Notes under the pieces: model-generated | What the model was told of the DNA's origin: nothing | The model's database searches: none | The model's input: the letters and a program-made list of their open reading frames with translations, nothing else | Program-made: the position numbers and the translations under genes | Part shown: positions 9,832-20,624 of the stretch, piece by piece | Position numbering within the stretch: position 1 is the first letter of the stretch | Layout of the letters: each line of letters starts with the position of its first letter | Assembly (NCBI GenBank): GCA_019022495.1 | Contig: JAFEKR010000029.1 | Location: forward strand, 744,001 to 808,000 | Origin: Epichloe hybrida | Taxonomy: Eukaryota > Ascomycota > Sordariomycetes > Hypocreales > Clavicipitaceae | Direction of reading: 5' to 3' | DNA: 64,000 nucleotides

Positions 9832-12384
9832 CAATTGACTGCGTGGGTAACTCCATCCGCTTCGCACCTGATTATTTGCTCCCGATCGCTTTCCATGAGA
9901 ATATTTGTCCTGAAGCGCTCTCTGGACGAAGTTACAATTGAAGCTTCTCTCGTGCGAACTCTCAAGCCTCACGGTACTCCTGTTGTGGTCTTGGCCGTCG
10001 ATCGTACGAGCACGCTGCTTGCGACTGGCGGAACTGACGGCACGATCAAGGTTTGGGATATCGCGGGTGGTTACGTGACACATACCTTCCGTGGTCCATC
10101 TGTTCTGGTATCAGCCTTGCACTTTTTTGAAGTCGCCGCTCGATCGGGTGATCAGAGTCGCTCACGCAAAGGAAAGAAGAGCGCAGCGACATGTAACGAT
10201 TCCGACGAGGAGACAGATGCCGATACCACCATCAACTTCCGTATTGCGTCAGGTAGCCAGGATGGAAAGGTTCGCGTGTGGGACTTGCATAAACGTGCAT
10301 GTGTCGCCAACCTCGAGTCGCACGTCTCTAATGTCCAAAAGATCGACTACTCCCCCGAGCAGCATGCTTTGGTCAGTGCAAGCAGGGATAAGACCATAAT
10401 TTGGTGGGATACCAGGTCGTGGAAAATCCGAAAGGTCGTTCCATGTCTTGAGCTTGTTGAGACGGCGGGATTCTTGGACGAGGGCCGTCTCACCTTCTCC
10501 GCTGGCGCTAATGGCTGTTTGCGCATTTGGGACACTTATTCTGGCAAGGAGCTTACCCCCGCGCAGTCAGAAAAGAGCGAAGAGGAGGGAATTGTGGCTG
10601 GCATTCACCGCCCAGGTCTTCCATTCATACTCTGCGTTCAAGTAGATCATGCACTTGCACTCTATCGAACGCCTTCCAAGGATACGGCACAATCTTTGAA
10701 GGTTCCCGAGCCGTTCCGTCGAATTTCAGGCACACATGACGAAATCATTGATCTCGGATATCTGCTCCCAGACAGGTCACTTATGGCTCTGGCAACTAAT
10801 TCGGAGGAGGTTCGACTGATCTCAGTGGCCGAAGGCGACCAAGACGACCAAGTATCAGGCTCATGGGATTCTGCCGCAACCCGCTATTTTGGTCAGGACG
10901 TGGCATCACTGAGAGGGCACGAGGACATTGTGATCTCTTTGGATGTTGACTGGTCAGGGCACTGGATTGCCACCGGAGCCAAGGATAACACCGCACGTTT
11001 ATGGAGAGTTGATCCGGCCAACAACTCGTACGTGTGTTGGGCCACTTTCTCGGGTCACGCCGAATCCCTTGGAGCAGTTGCGCTTCCCAGAACTGTCCCG
11101 GTTGAGGGCTCTGCTGCTCGGACTAGTCCTCTAGAGCACCCGCCTACGTTTCTCATTACTGGTTCGCAGGATCAAACAATCAAGAAATGGGACATTCCTC
11201 GCCAACCACAACAACATGGCGCCAAAGCAAGGGCTCACTTCACCCGCAAGGCCCATGAGAAGGACATCAATGCCATCAACATTCATCACTCCAGCAGCCT
11301 GTTCGCCTCGGCATCACAGGACAAGACTGTCAAGATCTGGTCAGTCGAGGAAGGTGACGTTCAGGGCATTCTTCGGGGTCACAAGCGAGGTGTGTGGTCA
11401 GTCCAATTCTCCCCAGCCCAGCTGCCTGCCATCCAAGGGGATGACGGCCCTGTCACTGGCAAGGGCGTGATTATCACAGGTAGCGGCGACAAGAGCGTGA
11501 AATTATGGAGCTTGTCAGACTATACTTGTATCAGAACTTTTGAAGGCCATTCCAACAGTGTCCTGAAGGTAGCGTGGTTGAACATGCCAACCAAGCAGGA
11601 GCAGTCGAAGAAACCAGTTCAGTTCGTTACCGCTGCTGGTGATGGGCTCGTCAAGGTGTGGGATGCCAACTCAGGCGAAGCACTGTGCACTCTGGACAAC
11701 CACGAGGACAGGGTTTGGGCCGTAGCTGTCCATCCAGAAACTAACGCGATCGCATCTGGAAGTGGTGATTCCACTGTGACATTCTGGAAAGACACAACAG
11801 CAGAGACACAAGCCGCTGCATCCCAGGCCACGCTTAAGATGATTGAGCAGCAGCAGGAGTTGGAGAACCACATATATGCGGGCTCATATAGAGAAGCCAT
11901 CACCCTGGCTCTCCAACTGAACCACCCGGGCCGTCTGCTAAACCTATTCACGTCGGTTGTCACCAGTAGCACTCCCGAACGGGGCAGTTTGTGTGGTCTC
12001 AAGGCGGTTGACGAGGTCCTGGGAAGTCTGTCCGATGAGCAGATCTTCCTGTTGCTCCTACGACTCCGGGACTGGAATACGAATGCTCGGACAGCGCCGA
12101 TTGCTCAGCGAATCTTGTGGACACTGGTTCGAAGCTATCCTGCTTCCAAGTTCTCTAATCTGTCAGTAAGGGGTGCTCGCGGGCAGAAGAGCCTGCATGA
12201 CGTGCTCCAGGGTCTTCGAGTGTACACGGAGCGCCACTACAAACGCATGGAAGAGTTGGTGGATGAGAGTTACTTGGTGGAATATACCCTGCAGGAGATG
12301 GACAGCTTGGCCTCGATCGAGACAAGCGATGTGTCCATGAAGAAGTTGGAAGACGGACAGGGGGATGCGGTCATGGTTGGGTGA
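9832..12384 (+). CDS. UTP13: U3 snoRNP WD40 protein Utp13, N-terminus displaced
   Basis: The open frame reads without introns to TGA 12382-12384. It contains two WD40 propellers' worth of repeats (TGGTDGTIKVWD, ASGSQDGKVRVWD, ATGAKDNTARLW, ASASQDKTVKIW, TGSGDKSVKLW) and then the C-terminal Utp13 helical domain (near the end, DWNTNARTAPIAQRIL). Utp13/TBL3 is part of the UtpB module of the small-subunit processome and is needed for 18S rRNA processing in the nucleolus; the yeast gene is essential. The frame from 9733 to 9831 is not Utp13-like: it is antisense CTK1. The natural first 73 codons lie at 24267-23935 on the minus strand. In the present order the first in-frame ATG inside true Utp13 sequence is at 9895, which would drop about 94 residues, most of the first blade. 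Confidence 0.92.
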   Translation, partial: QLTAWVTPSASHLIICSRSLSMRIFVLKRSLDEVTIEASLVRTLKPHGTPVVVLAVDRTSTLLATGGTDGTIKVWDIAGGYVTHTFRGPSVLVSALHFFEVAARSGDQSRSRKGKKSAATCNDSDEETDADTTINFRIASGSQDGKVRVWDLHKRACVANLESHVSNVQKIDYSPEQHALVSASRDKTIIWWDTRSWKIRKVVPCLELVETAGFLDEGRLTFSAGANGCLRIWDTYSGKELTPAQSEKSEEEGIVAGIHRPGLPFILCVQVDHALALYRTPSKDTAQSLKVPEPFRRISGTHDEIIDLGYLLPDRSLMALATNSEEVRLISVAEGDQDDQVSGSWDSAATRYFGQDVASLRGHEDIVISLDVDWSGHWIATGAKDNTARLWRVDPANNSYVCWATFSGHAESLGAVALPRTVPVEGSAARTSPLEHPPTFLITGSQDQTIKKWDIPRQPQQHGAKARAHFTRKAHEKDINAINIHHSSSLFASASQDKTVKIWSVEEGDVQGILRGHKRGVWSVQFSPAQLPAIQGDDGPVTGKGVIITGSGDKSVKLWSLSDYTCIRTFEGHSNSVLKVAWLNMPTKQEQSKKPVQFVTAAGDGLVKVWDANSGEALCTLDNHEDRVWAVAVHPETNAIASGSGDSTVTFWKDTTAETQAAASQATLKMIEQQQELENHIYAGSYREAITLALQLNHPGRLLNLFTSVVTSSTPERGSLCGLKAVDEVLGSLSDEQIFLLLLRLRDWNTNARTAPIAQRILWTLVRSYPASKFSNLSVRGARGQKSLHDVLQGLRVYTERHYKRMEELVDESYLVEYTLQEMDSLASIETSDVSMKKLEDGQGDAVMVG

Positions 12385-12942
12385 TGATTGTGGCTTATCT
12401 TGCGGCGTTTAAAATGCATGCACATGTTGGCTCGAGGGTGTGATCTTGGGGAGGATAGGATCATGGGGCAAATTTTGGGCACTAAATAAAATGAGTTTCC
12501 AACACCTCGCAGTGCCTGCTGTCCAGCCGATGGGCCGGAAGCAAGAAGTTTCAAACACTTTGGTCAGATGCTGGTGATGTTGGTCAAGACGGGTGGTCAA
12601 GACGGGTGGGCATGCGTGCGCACTGCGGACGAAATACCCATCTGAAAGCATGCCGGGTAGGCTGAAGCTAAAGTGCAACAGCTCGCGTCAGCCCCACAAT
12701 GATGCATGAATCAGCATGATGCAGCTTTTGATTTTGGCCTCGCGACTTGATTGACTGACTGCGCAGCCTCGACAACTTGCAAGCTTCATCCAAACCACAC
12801 ATCACGCACCCATCGCAAGGGGTAAATAAAGAGGCCTGTTTTCGCAGCAGCACCGGCCCATTGACACGCGAACCAGCCCCCGGCGCACAAGGCGAACCAT
12901 ATTCAACTCACCCGCGGAATCCCAAAAAAAAAAAAAAAAAAA
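12385..12942. other. Intergenic between UTP13 and SAD1
   Basis: No gene supported. It contains the UTP13 3' flank and the SAD1 promoter and leader. A run of 20 A (12924-12943) reaches into the SAD1 start codon. Confidence 0.55.
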
Positions 12943-14604
12943 ATGGCCAAGCGCCAGGCGTCCGAGCCACTCGACGAGCTCGCAGGCATCGCCTCACCAG
13001 CCTCCAAGAAATCGCGAACAGCAGAACTCGAAACCCCCCCCGACGGGAATGGCGCATCCGCTCTCACACCGACACCTCTGCGAGAAACCACGACGGCCGA
13101 GGCAGACGAAGACGATGTATCCGACTTTGACGACGACGACGAAGTTGTCCCCGTTGCGTCGGCGCCCTGGCGACAGGCAAATCCCACCGAAGGCTACGAC
13201 GACCTGTATCTCGATACGATAGACCGGCACGTGCTCGACTTTGACTTTGAGAAGCTGTGTTCCGTGTCTCTTTCCAACATCAACGTGTACGCCTGCCTCG
13301 TCTGCGGCAAGTACTTCCAGGGACGAGGTCCCAAATCACATGCCTACTTCCACGCTCTCGACCAAGACCACCACGTCTTCATCAACCTCGAGACGCAGAA
13401 GGTCTACGTCCTCCCCGAAGGATACGAGGTGAAGAGCAAGTCCCTAGACGACATCAAATACGTGTCGGACCCACGATACACCAAGGCCGAGGTCATGAGC
13501 CTGGACCGTCCCCCATCGCAGACGGCCGGCCCGGCGAGCCCGGCGAAATCCTGGACCCTGTCCGGCAAGCAATACACGCCGGGCTTGGTGGGCATGAACA
13601 ACATCAAGGAAAACGACTACCTCAACGTCATTGTCCAGGCGCTCTCGCACGTGCCCCCGCTGCGGAACTACTTCCTCCTGGAGGACTTCTCCAAGACATC
13701 AGAGCTGGTCAAGCGGACCTCGATCCTCTTCCGCAAGATCTGGAACCCGCGCGCGTTCAAAGCCCATGTCTCGCCGCACGAGCTCCTCCAAGAGATTGCC
13801 CTCCGCTCCAACAAGCGCTTCACCCTCACGAGCCAATCCGACCCCGTCGAATTCCTCTCCTGGTTCCTCAACAATCTCCACCTCGGCCTCGGCGGCAGCA
13901 AAACCAAACCAGCAAGTTCCATGATCCAGCGCACCTTCCAGGGCAAGCTCAAGGTCGAGTCCCAAGCCATCACCGCCCGTGCCGACGCCACCGACCGTCT
14001 GCGCTTCGAAGAAGCCGCCGAAGTCAAGGTCGACGTGGTGCGCTTCCTGCTCCTGACGCTCGACCTCCCCGCCGCGCCGCTCTTCCAAGACGAGCTCGAG
14101 AAGAACATCATCCCCCAGGTGCCGCTACACACGATCCTCTCCAAATACGACGGCCGCTCAGCACAGGAGCACCACGCCCAGCGCAAGCGATACCGCCTCC
14201 TGCACCCGCTCCCGCCCTACCTCATCCTGCACGTCAAGCGCTTCTCCCAAAACAAATTCGTGTCGGAGCGCAACCCCACCATCGTCACCTTTGACGCCCG
14301 GAACCTAGACGTTTCGCCCTACGTGGAGCCGAACCCCGCCGAGTGGCCGCCCTCGGAACCAATCTGGTACGATTTGGTCGCAAACGTGGTGCACGAGGCT
14401 GTTCGGACGAGAGAAGACGTCGCGGACAGCGGGGATGAGCGCAAAACGTGGAAGGCCCAGGTGAGGGATCGCGCGACGGACGAATGGGTCAGTTGCCAGG
14501 ACTTGTTCGTGGAGAAGGTCCAGAGCGAGCTGCTGTATCTGGGCGAGACGTATCTGCAGATTTGGGAACGGAGGAGGACGCCAGGGGCGAATGGGAAGTC
14601 GTGA
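12943..14604 (+). CDS. SAD1: U4/U6.U5 tri-snRNP protein Sad1/USP39
   Basis: Single exon, 553 residues. An acidic N-terminal region carries a basic KKSR patch. A UBP-type zinc finger follows at about residues 106-155 (C-x11-C-x2-C then HAYFH), then a USP-fold domain from about residue 210 (GLVGMNNIKENDYLNVIVQAL to the C-terminal LILHVKRF and LYLGETYLQIW). In active USPs the first box has a catalytic cysteine; here the box reads NDYLNVIVQ, so, as in known Sad1/USP39, the enzyme is inactive and serves as a splicing scaffold that stabilises the tri-snRNP in the nucleus. The start is ATG 12943, immediately after a poly-A run. Third codon positions are strongly C/G, more than in its neighbours, which creates long shadow frames. 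Confidence 0.95.
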   Translation: MAKRQASEPLDELAGIASPASKKSRTAELETPPDGNGASALTPTPLRETTTAEADEDDVSDFDDDDEVVPVASAPWRQANPTEGYDDLYLDTIDRHVLDFDFEKLCSVSLSNINVYACLVCGKYFQGRGPKSHAYFHALDQDHHVFINLETQKVYVLPEGYEVKSKSLDDIKYVSDPRYTKAEVMSLDRPPSQTAGPASPAKSWTLSGKQYTPGLVGMNNIKENDYLNVIVQALSHVPPLRNYFLLEDFSKTSELVKRTSILFRKIWNPRAFKAHVSPHELLQEIALRSNKRFTLTSQSDPVEFLSWFLNNLHLGLGGSKTKPASSMIQRTFQGKLKVESQAITARADATDRLRFEEAAEVKVDVVRFLLLTLDLPAAPLFQDELEKNIIPQVPLHTILSKYDGRSAQEHHAQRKRYRLLHPLPPYLILHVKRFSQNKFVSERNPTIVTFDARNLDVSPYVEPNPAEWPPSEPIWYDLVANVVHEAVRTREDVADSGDERKTWKAQVRDRATDEWVSCQDLFVEKVQSELLYLGETYLQIWERRRTPGANGKS

Positions 14605-15432
14605 ACATGAAGATGAGGACGAGGATGAAGATGAAGATGGATGTGGACGAAATAGATGGTTGTGCCTACTTTGTCAGAACTCTGAACAAACATCAATAGC
14701 CGGTTCAATGACACACCCATCATCGTCATCATCTTCATCATTCACACACACGCACACTTCGAACAACATACAACGCTCCCGAATTGCGCAGAGCGCCTCA
14801 TTTTCTCCATGATCAAACCGCTGGGTTTGTTCTGGAATCTCGCTACTGGACTCATTTAGCTATACATATATATAGTACATCAGTGCATGAAGGAAAGCTC
14901 CGCGCACGACAAGATCCGATTCGTGCATGAACCGCGTCTCAAAAATTCATTCCGCTGTCCTCTCTCTTCGCTCCCCCGCGTCCCCCACGAAAATAAAATA
15001 AAATAAATCTCTTTTTCTTCACGCCAGCCCTGCTGTATGCATTGAACCTCGGGAACAACCGGATGAAGATTGAATTTTCACGATGCAACCGCAACCAAAG
15101 AAGCACTCCTACCCATATCGTGCTGAGCAAAATGAAATGGAATTGAAAAACAAAACAAAAAAAACGCTCCGAAGAATAGGGCACTACTCGTTCGACCAAG
15201 CACGGAGCAAAGAAGATGCAATAGAAATAATGTACTTGAGGTGAAGCGAAACCGCTCGAGACAGAGACGGCAAGATGAAGTCTGGGTTATGGACCCATGT
15301 GTGTATATATGCTCCTGCCTCGGTGTTTCACAGATACTGTGCAGTAATCTGATGCAAAAGAAACACAGACACATGATGTGAATTCTAATGCTTAAGCTCG
15401 CCAAAATTTGCTTTCCAACATGGTCTTTTCAC
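14605..15432. other. Convergent 3' intergenic region
   Basis: Lies between the 3' ends of SAD1 (plus) and the eIF4E-family gene (minus). It has simple acidic-codon-like repeats just after SAD1 (14605-14645), CATCAT repeats and an AAATA repeat near 14993-15006. No gene is supported; frames at 14939-15404 are hydrophobic shadows without a family. Confidence 0.5.
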
Positions 15433-16687
15433 CTAGTCTTGATTCTGTCGCTGCATATTGGAGATGTGACGTCTGTCGCCGCCCTGGTTTTGATGAGCCT
15501 TCTCACGACGTTGTTCATCGATGGCAGTCCTTTGTTGGATGCTGGAGTCGTGGCTTTTGAATTCGACGCGAGTGTTGGGGGGAAAGTTGAGAACATGCTT
15601 CATTGTCTCTCTGTGCAGGCAAAGCAAGAACACGAGTGTGGTTAGTCAAGTTCCTCGTCTAGCAGAGGAAACACGAATATGATACCGAAGAAGGCTCTTA
15701 CCGAATCTTGAGAACCCGACCACCAACTGTGCGGGTCCAAATGCTCAGAATGTCTTCACCATTGCGCATGCTGAGTACCGCACCGCAAACGTCCTCACCA
15801 GCGTCGCCAAACTGGTCCCCGATGAGAGACAAGATCAAGTCTTCCCAGTAGCGATCAGCGACGCCCTTCTTCATCCTCACAACCCACTTTCCTCCCTTGC
15901 GATTCACGTCATCTTCCCAGATGGGACGAATATCACTCTTGAAAAGGTGATAATCTGACACAACAGGCAACGATGACGGTCGCTTCAGGTGAGAATAAAT
16001 GTCCCAGAACTCCTCGGCAGTGCGTACGGTGGCAATGCCATGCAACGTATTTTCGTATGCGATGAAGCCGTGGGCCTTGGAGATGGGGGGTCGGTACCAG
16101 AAAGACCACGCATCTTTCAGCGAATGGGCTTTGGCAGCTGGAGAAGAGGCGGAAGTCCTCTTCTCGGCGATAGATGCCATGCTTGAGACTTTAGCCATTG
16201 ACTTATTTCCATCCTTGGGGACCGTAGTCTTGGGCACAGCGGAGCCCATGGCGGTGTCGAACGGATTTCCACCAGACTTGGGTGTCTTGGCAGACCCAAA
16301 CGACGCGAAAGCACCTGAGCCCAAGCCAAAAGCGCTCGAAGCGCCGCTTGTTGGAGATGCTAGGCCACCGCCTGACGCGTTGAAGGGGCTGGCTTTGCCA
16401 TGCGCCGAGGTTTCGCCTCCATGGCGCCTTGAGAAAGGGCCATTACGTGAGGAATCATTCGCCGATGAGCCGTTCGGGCCGGGTGACGACGTCGTGAGCG
16501 ATAGCTTACCGGAGCTGCGAGCGGACAGAAAAACAACCGTGATCAGCCCTTGTAATGCTCATAGTGATCGGTATAGAGCGGCAGTTGGGGGGGGGGGGGG
16601 ATTTGTGGCACGAAGCAAGGTATGGAAGGCAGTATTCGGAACTTACTTTGTGCGACGGGTCCAAAGGTTGTTGTTGTCGGTCGCCAT
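15433..16687 (-). CDS. eIF4E-family cap-binding protein (4EHP-like)
   Basis: Exons on the minus strand: 16687-16647, 16514-15702 and 15610-15433, giving 343 residues with consistent phases. The protein opens MATDNNNLWTRR. A long Ser/Gly/Pro-rich disordered segment precedes the eIF4E fold (about residues 140-300): SLKDAWSFWYRPP, TAEEFWDIYSHLKRPS, YHLFKSDIRPIWEDDVNRKGGKW, then YWEDLILSLIGDQF and VCGAVLS. These conserved Trp and Glu positions are those of the m7G cap pocket and dorsal face. The first pocket position reads SFWYRPP, with Tyr where canonical eIF4E has Trp, which points to the 4EHP (eIF4E2) class that binds cap without promoting initiation. That activity is inferred. Intron 1 contains a G12 run; the C-terminal exon is polar and Gln-rich. 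Confidence 0.88.
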
Positions 16688-17972
16688 GAAGACGTTGTTT
16701 AAGCGTCGCGTTGAAAAGAGCGGCTCGGTATCGGTAGACACCCCGAAGCAGACTTGCGAGGGTCAAAGCAAGGGGAAAGGAGAAGTTGGACGAGGGACTT
16801 TCAAGGGCGGCGGAAGGCGTAGACTGCAGAGGAGCGACGTTTCGACAATGTTACTGGTGTGCTGAAGAGGTGGACAAGCGTCGGAGGCGGCTGGGTTTGA
16901 GATGATGGGTGAGCTCGCTGCAGGTCGGGACGGATGCAGGACGAAGAGGGTGACGCACGACGGGCCTTGAGGTGGCGTCGCGATGGGCCGTGATTGCGGT
17001 TGCGGTTGCGGTTGCGGTTGCGGGTGCTGTTGCTGTTACAGTTGTGCGAGCAAAGTGAGGGTACGGCGTATGTACAACGTAGGTCGTGTGTGTCAAAACG
17101 GCGTGTGTGGCAATTGCGCAGAATGACGTAGATTGGATTAAACAGATGCTAATGGTGATATTGAAGAGACGGCGCGAGGTGAAGGTGAGATGATGAAGAC
17201 AATGTTTAGTATCGAAGGGTGGTGACGAGTCGAGTCGAGGAATGTTGTTGCGTGGTGGATCTGGAGTTTTTTTTTTTTTCGACGGAGAGACTGGCAGGAG
17301 ACGAGCTTGTGGAGGTGGTGGAGGTGAGGTGTGTGGTGTTGTGGAGGTCGAGAAATTCTTTGTCAGGTCCGTGTCTGGATTGTCTTGTTCAGCGCGTGGG
17401 TTCAGCGCGTGGGTTCAGCGTCCACGGCAGGCACATGGTGGACCATCCCAACTTGTCGGTCAGTGAATATTACATTACATGTATGTAGCTAGCTGACTTG
17501 GCAAGAAGAACGTCTGTCCTTTCCCGTAGCTTAGGCGTTGACGGAAGTCGCTCATGAAGACGCAACCAAAGTCTCACGCAATCAACAAACCTTGATGTGA
17601 CCCAACGGAAGATCAATTCAACATCGTCCCCGCTGAACGACAACCAGGCATCTACGGATCCATAATCCGTACACATCTTCTCATTGCCTCGTACCACCCC
17701 CTGAGGTTGAGAGGTTGAGGGGTTCAGGCAAAGACGCCCCACTACCACACCCCCCACCGGGTGCCCCTAGCCTTCTCTATTATGTAGCAAGCTAATCCTT
17801 ATCGCTTATCGCCTCTTAGGGAAAAAATTTCCCTGCAAGACACCACCAGCCTCGTTATCCAGCCGCGTTCACGTCCACGTCCACGTCCAAGCCATCGCTG
17901 CCACCACCACCAGATCTTCATAAGTACCAACCCAGAAGTCAAATCAGGGTATCGTTATCTTCTCCCCCAAGA
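16688..17972. other. Divergent intergenic region
   Basis: About 1.3 kb between the starts of the eIF4E-family gene (minus) and LOC1 (plus), so it holds two promoters. A GGTTGC hexamer repeat is at about 16994-17025 and a T-run at 17267-17279. A duplicated TTCAGCGCGTGGG lies at about 17389-17413. No protein-like frame was accepted. Confidence 0.5.
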
Positions 17973-18668
17973 ATGGCGGCTTCCAAAACAAGAACGATCA
18001 AAAACAAACATGCCGCCCCGAAAGGAGGGTCTTCTTCCAAAGGCGGCGCAGGCGCAAAACGCTCCGACACCGATGGCATCTCGAAATCAAGGAAGCCCAA
18101 GGGCCCCGTGGTATCGCAGCAAGTCAAGGAGAAGAACCGCGCTGCAATGTTGAAAAAGCCCAAGAAGAAGGTATACACGGAGGCTGAGCTCGGTATCCCG
18201 GAATTGAACATGGTCACGCCCGTGGGTGTGGTCAAGCCGAGGGGCAAGAAGAAGGGCAAGGTTTTCGTTGACGACACGGTAGGTCGCTCACCGTCATGCT
18301 CTGCTCAACTGAACCCCAGCGGATGGTGTAGCAGTAGGGGGCGGGATCCACACAAATGTTGTCGCTAACGAGCATGTTGACAGGAGGGCATGGGAACGAT
18401 CATGGCCATGGTCCAGGCCGAGAAGAATGGCGAGATCGAATCAAAATTGATCAAGGCTCGACAGATGGAGGAGATTAGGGAGGCGCGCAAGGTTGAAGCT
18501 CAGAAGAAGGAGCATGAGAAAAAGTCCAAGCTTGAGGACACCAAGGATTCTCTGAGGAAGAAGCGAAAGAGAAAGGGCGCGGCGGGCGACGACGACGACT
18601 CTGTCAAGACTTTGGCCATGTCGGGATCCAAGGCTACCAAGACGAAAAAGAAGGTCGCATTTGCATGA
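17973..18668 (+). CDS. LOC1: 60S ribosomal subunit assembly/export protein Loc1
   Basis: Two exons, 17973-18278 and 18384-18668, joined in phase 0, give 196 residues. The intron has a GTAGGT donor, a GCTAACG branch and CAG acceptor. The protein is very basic with Lys-rich stretches and has the Loc1 core: [16 protein letters not shown], then a [20 protein letters not shown] segment split at the intron, then [24 protein letters not shown] and a Lys/Arg coiled-coil tail. Loc1 is a nucleolar RNA-binding protein needed for 60S assembly, and in yeast also for nuclear steps of ASH1 mRNA localisation. It sits within the inverted interval and is intact. Confidence 0.92.
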
Positions 18669-18982
18669 AAGGCTGGCGGTTGGCTTCGTCTATGACGGAC
18701 ACGATGATGGGATATTTGCATGTTCACTCTTCATTTATGCATTCGGCATCGTTTGGCGCTTGGGAGTTTGTTTGGGCTCATCTCGGACACGACAATGTTG
18801 GTATTTTCCAAATTTGGTGTACATTGGACCATGGATAAGACTTCTGGCTGCAAGCATGTGAAAATCACAGATCTGATAATGCTATCTACTCTTATCCTTT
18901 CTGGTCGTGCAACAAGTTGTGTCAATGGTAGGTCGACTTGCGTACAACCAGTGCCTCGCAGCACTTCTCCGCTTTTTCTTCT
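18669..18982. other. Convergent 3' intergenic region
   Basis: About 0.3 kb between the LOC1 stop and the stop of the minus-strand hydrolase. Nothing beyond presumed terminators was seen. Confidence 0.5.
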
Positions 18983-20624
18983 TCACTGTCCATATACCTC
19001 GAGCTTGCGTTGCATAGGCTTGTAGGTTGCGCCGTGAGATGAATTTTCGGGAACAATACTCTCCGTAGATGGGTTCAAGCTGTCCAGATCGACCTTGCGT
19101 GCAAGATGATTCAAGAAGTTGCATACCTGCAAAGAGTCAGCACGCCTATATATTGTGGTTTCTCTCAACGGGCTTACCGGCTTTGGGTACCATCGACTGC
19201 CACCTGATTCGAACCAGCACAAATGACCACCTAGTGAGGTCGTGATCATGACGGTATTGGGGTTGAGTTTAAACTCTTCGTACGGAAGGGCTTGTTTGAC
19301 GGCAATCTATAATGCCAATCAGTTTCAAGACCTATATCTGATGGGGAAAGCACAATGGAAGTTTACTTACAGGGTCGTCAGCAGCCTGTAAAGCCACAAA
19401 GGGAATTCTTATATTGAGCACCGCATCTGTGGACGATGCATCTCGGTAGTAGGCAGTCTCGGTAGGGTAGCCCCATGTCGGACACCTACGAATGATGAGC
19501 AAGATTCAGAATATAACTAGAGACAAAGAACGACACGTACTGGACTTCGCGATCAAAATCGTGTAGGTAAGTGATTACTGACTTAATCGAACGCGGATCG
19601 AGGCTGCTATGCTTCTTCAACGCTTCCTCATGCGTTTCAATTAAGGATTTCATGGCCGCTATAAAAATGTCAGACAGGCAAGTCGCTCGAGGGACTTCGG
19701 ATTGCCGTGCATACTTACTGCCCATGGCTCTGAGATATACCTCCTTGCCAATCAAGCTGTTCTGCATCATTTTATTCGAGACTTCCAGATTGAAAGGGTT
19801 TGAGCAGACAACTGCTCCTTTGAGCAAGCATTTCTCCCCTTCTTCGCCACAATACTGCCTCACGTCTTAGCATCCAATTGCCAGGGGGTTTGTGGAAATT
19901 GAGATTGGTATTTCCATGTGTTTTCGTACTTACGTTTGTGAGCATGTTGGCCCCCAACGAGAAGCCTAGACCAAACAAAGGACGATTCGGAAAGGTCTCT
20001 CTCAACCACTTCACCGTCTGCGCGGCAGATGTTAACACGAGTCTTTCAGCAACGATCATGGCAACTGAGACTAACCTGTCTCATGTCCCACGTAGCACGA
20101 GCGTTATAGAGTATACCGCTCGTGATTTTGCTCATTGCACATCCTCTTGAATTGACCACGCACACCTCCCAACCACCGTCACCCAGTAAAGGTAAGATAG
20201 CGTGTCTCAAATAGACCTCATGCGAGCCACCAGAGAGTCCATGCAAAACGACGAGCATAGGCTTAGAATCGTCGGAGCCAATGTTGGCGAACTCGCCGTC
20301 AGTGTAGTACATCGTCCTTCTCGGTAAAGACTCGTCCCCGCCTTCGAAAGGCTGCACGGCAAAATCCACTGCAAAGGTTCCCCGGTAGGTTTTGTGGTCA
20401 GCTTCGAATATCTTGCGCCGATAGTAAATCTGCGGCCCATGTGGTCTCATAACAGTCCACATCGTTTGTGCATGGCCATTGAAAAGCAGCGGATTCAATC
20501 GGCAAGGCGGCGTCGCTGCCTCGACAATTTTGAGCACGTCCGTCTCTTTTCCATCCTTCTCTTTCAATGTCCGTGGCGTGGGCGCATGAGTAAAATCAAC
20601 CTTGGCATGCCCAAACCACTCCAT
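18983..20624 (-). CDS. Alpha/beta hydrolase of the Eht1/Eeb1/Mgl2 (YheT-like) family
   Basis: Seven exons on the minus strand: 20624-20076, 20017-19934, 19854-19719, 19658-19541, 19485-19371, 19306-19178 and 19126-18983. Total is 424 residues, with all phases consistent. The N-terminus MEWFGHAKVDFTHAP and RLNPLLFNGHAQTMW are family hallmarks. The oxyanion region is VVLHGLSGGSHE, the nucleophile elbow GFSLGAN (Ser about 203), the acid in AADDP (about 332) and the base in SLGGHLCW (His about 362). Yeast members make or hydrolyse medium-chain fatty acid ethyl esters or monoacylglycerols on lipid droplets or membranes; the exact substrate here is inferred. An upstream in-frame extension exists (to 20915) with a hydrophobic stretch; I start at 20624 because family proteins begin there. 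Confidence 0.88.

Noticed and set aside
9832..10083. In-frame N-terminal extension of CTK1 up to 10083
   Set aside because: It is antisense to UTP13 WD40 coding sequence; the genuine start is at 23722.
13257..14294. 345-codon plus frame inside SAD1
   Set aside because: Shadow of SAD1 in another phase, Pro/Arg/His-rich; SAD1 itself has clear domains.
17219..17488. Plus frames at 17.2-17.5 kb in the divergent promoter region
   Set aside because: Gly/Val/Phe-rich translation of G- and T-rich DNA with overlapping phases, no family.
19200..19215. TTCGAACC resembling a tRNA T-loop
   Set aside because: Lies inside a hydrolase exon and no acceptor, D or anticodon stem pairs around it.
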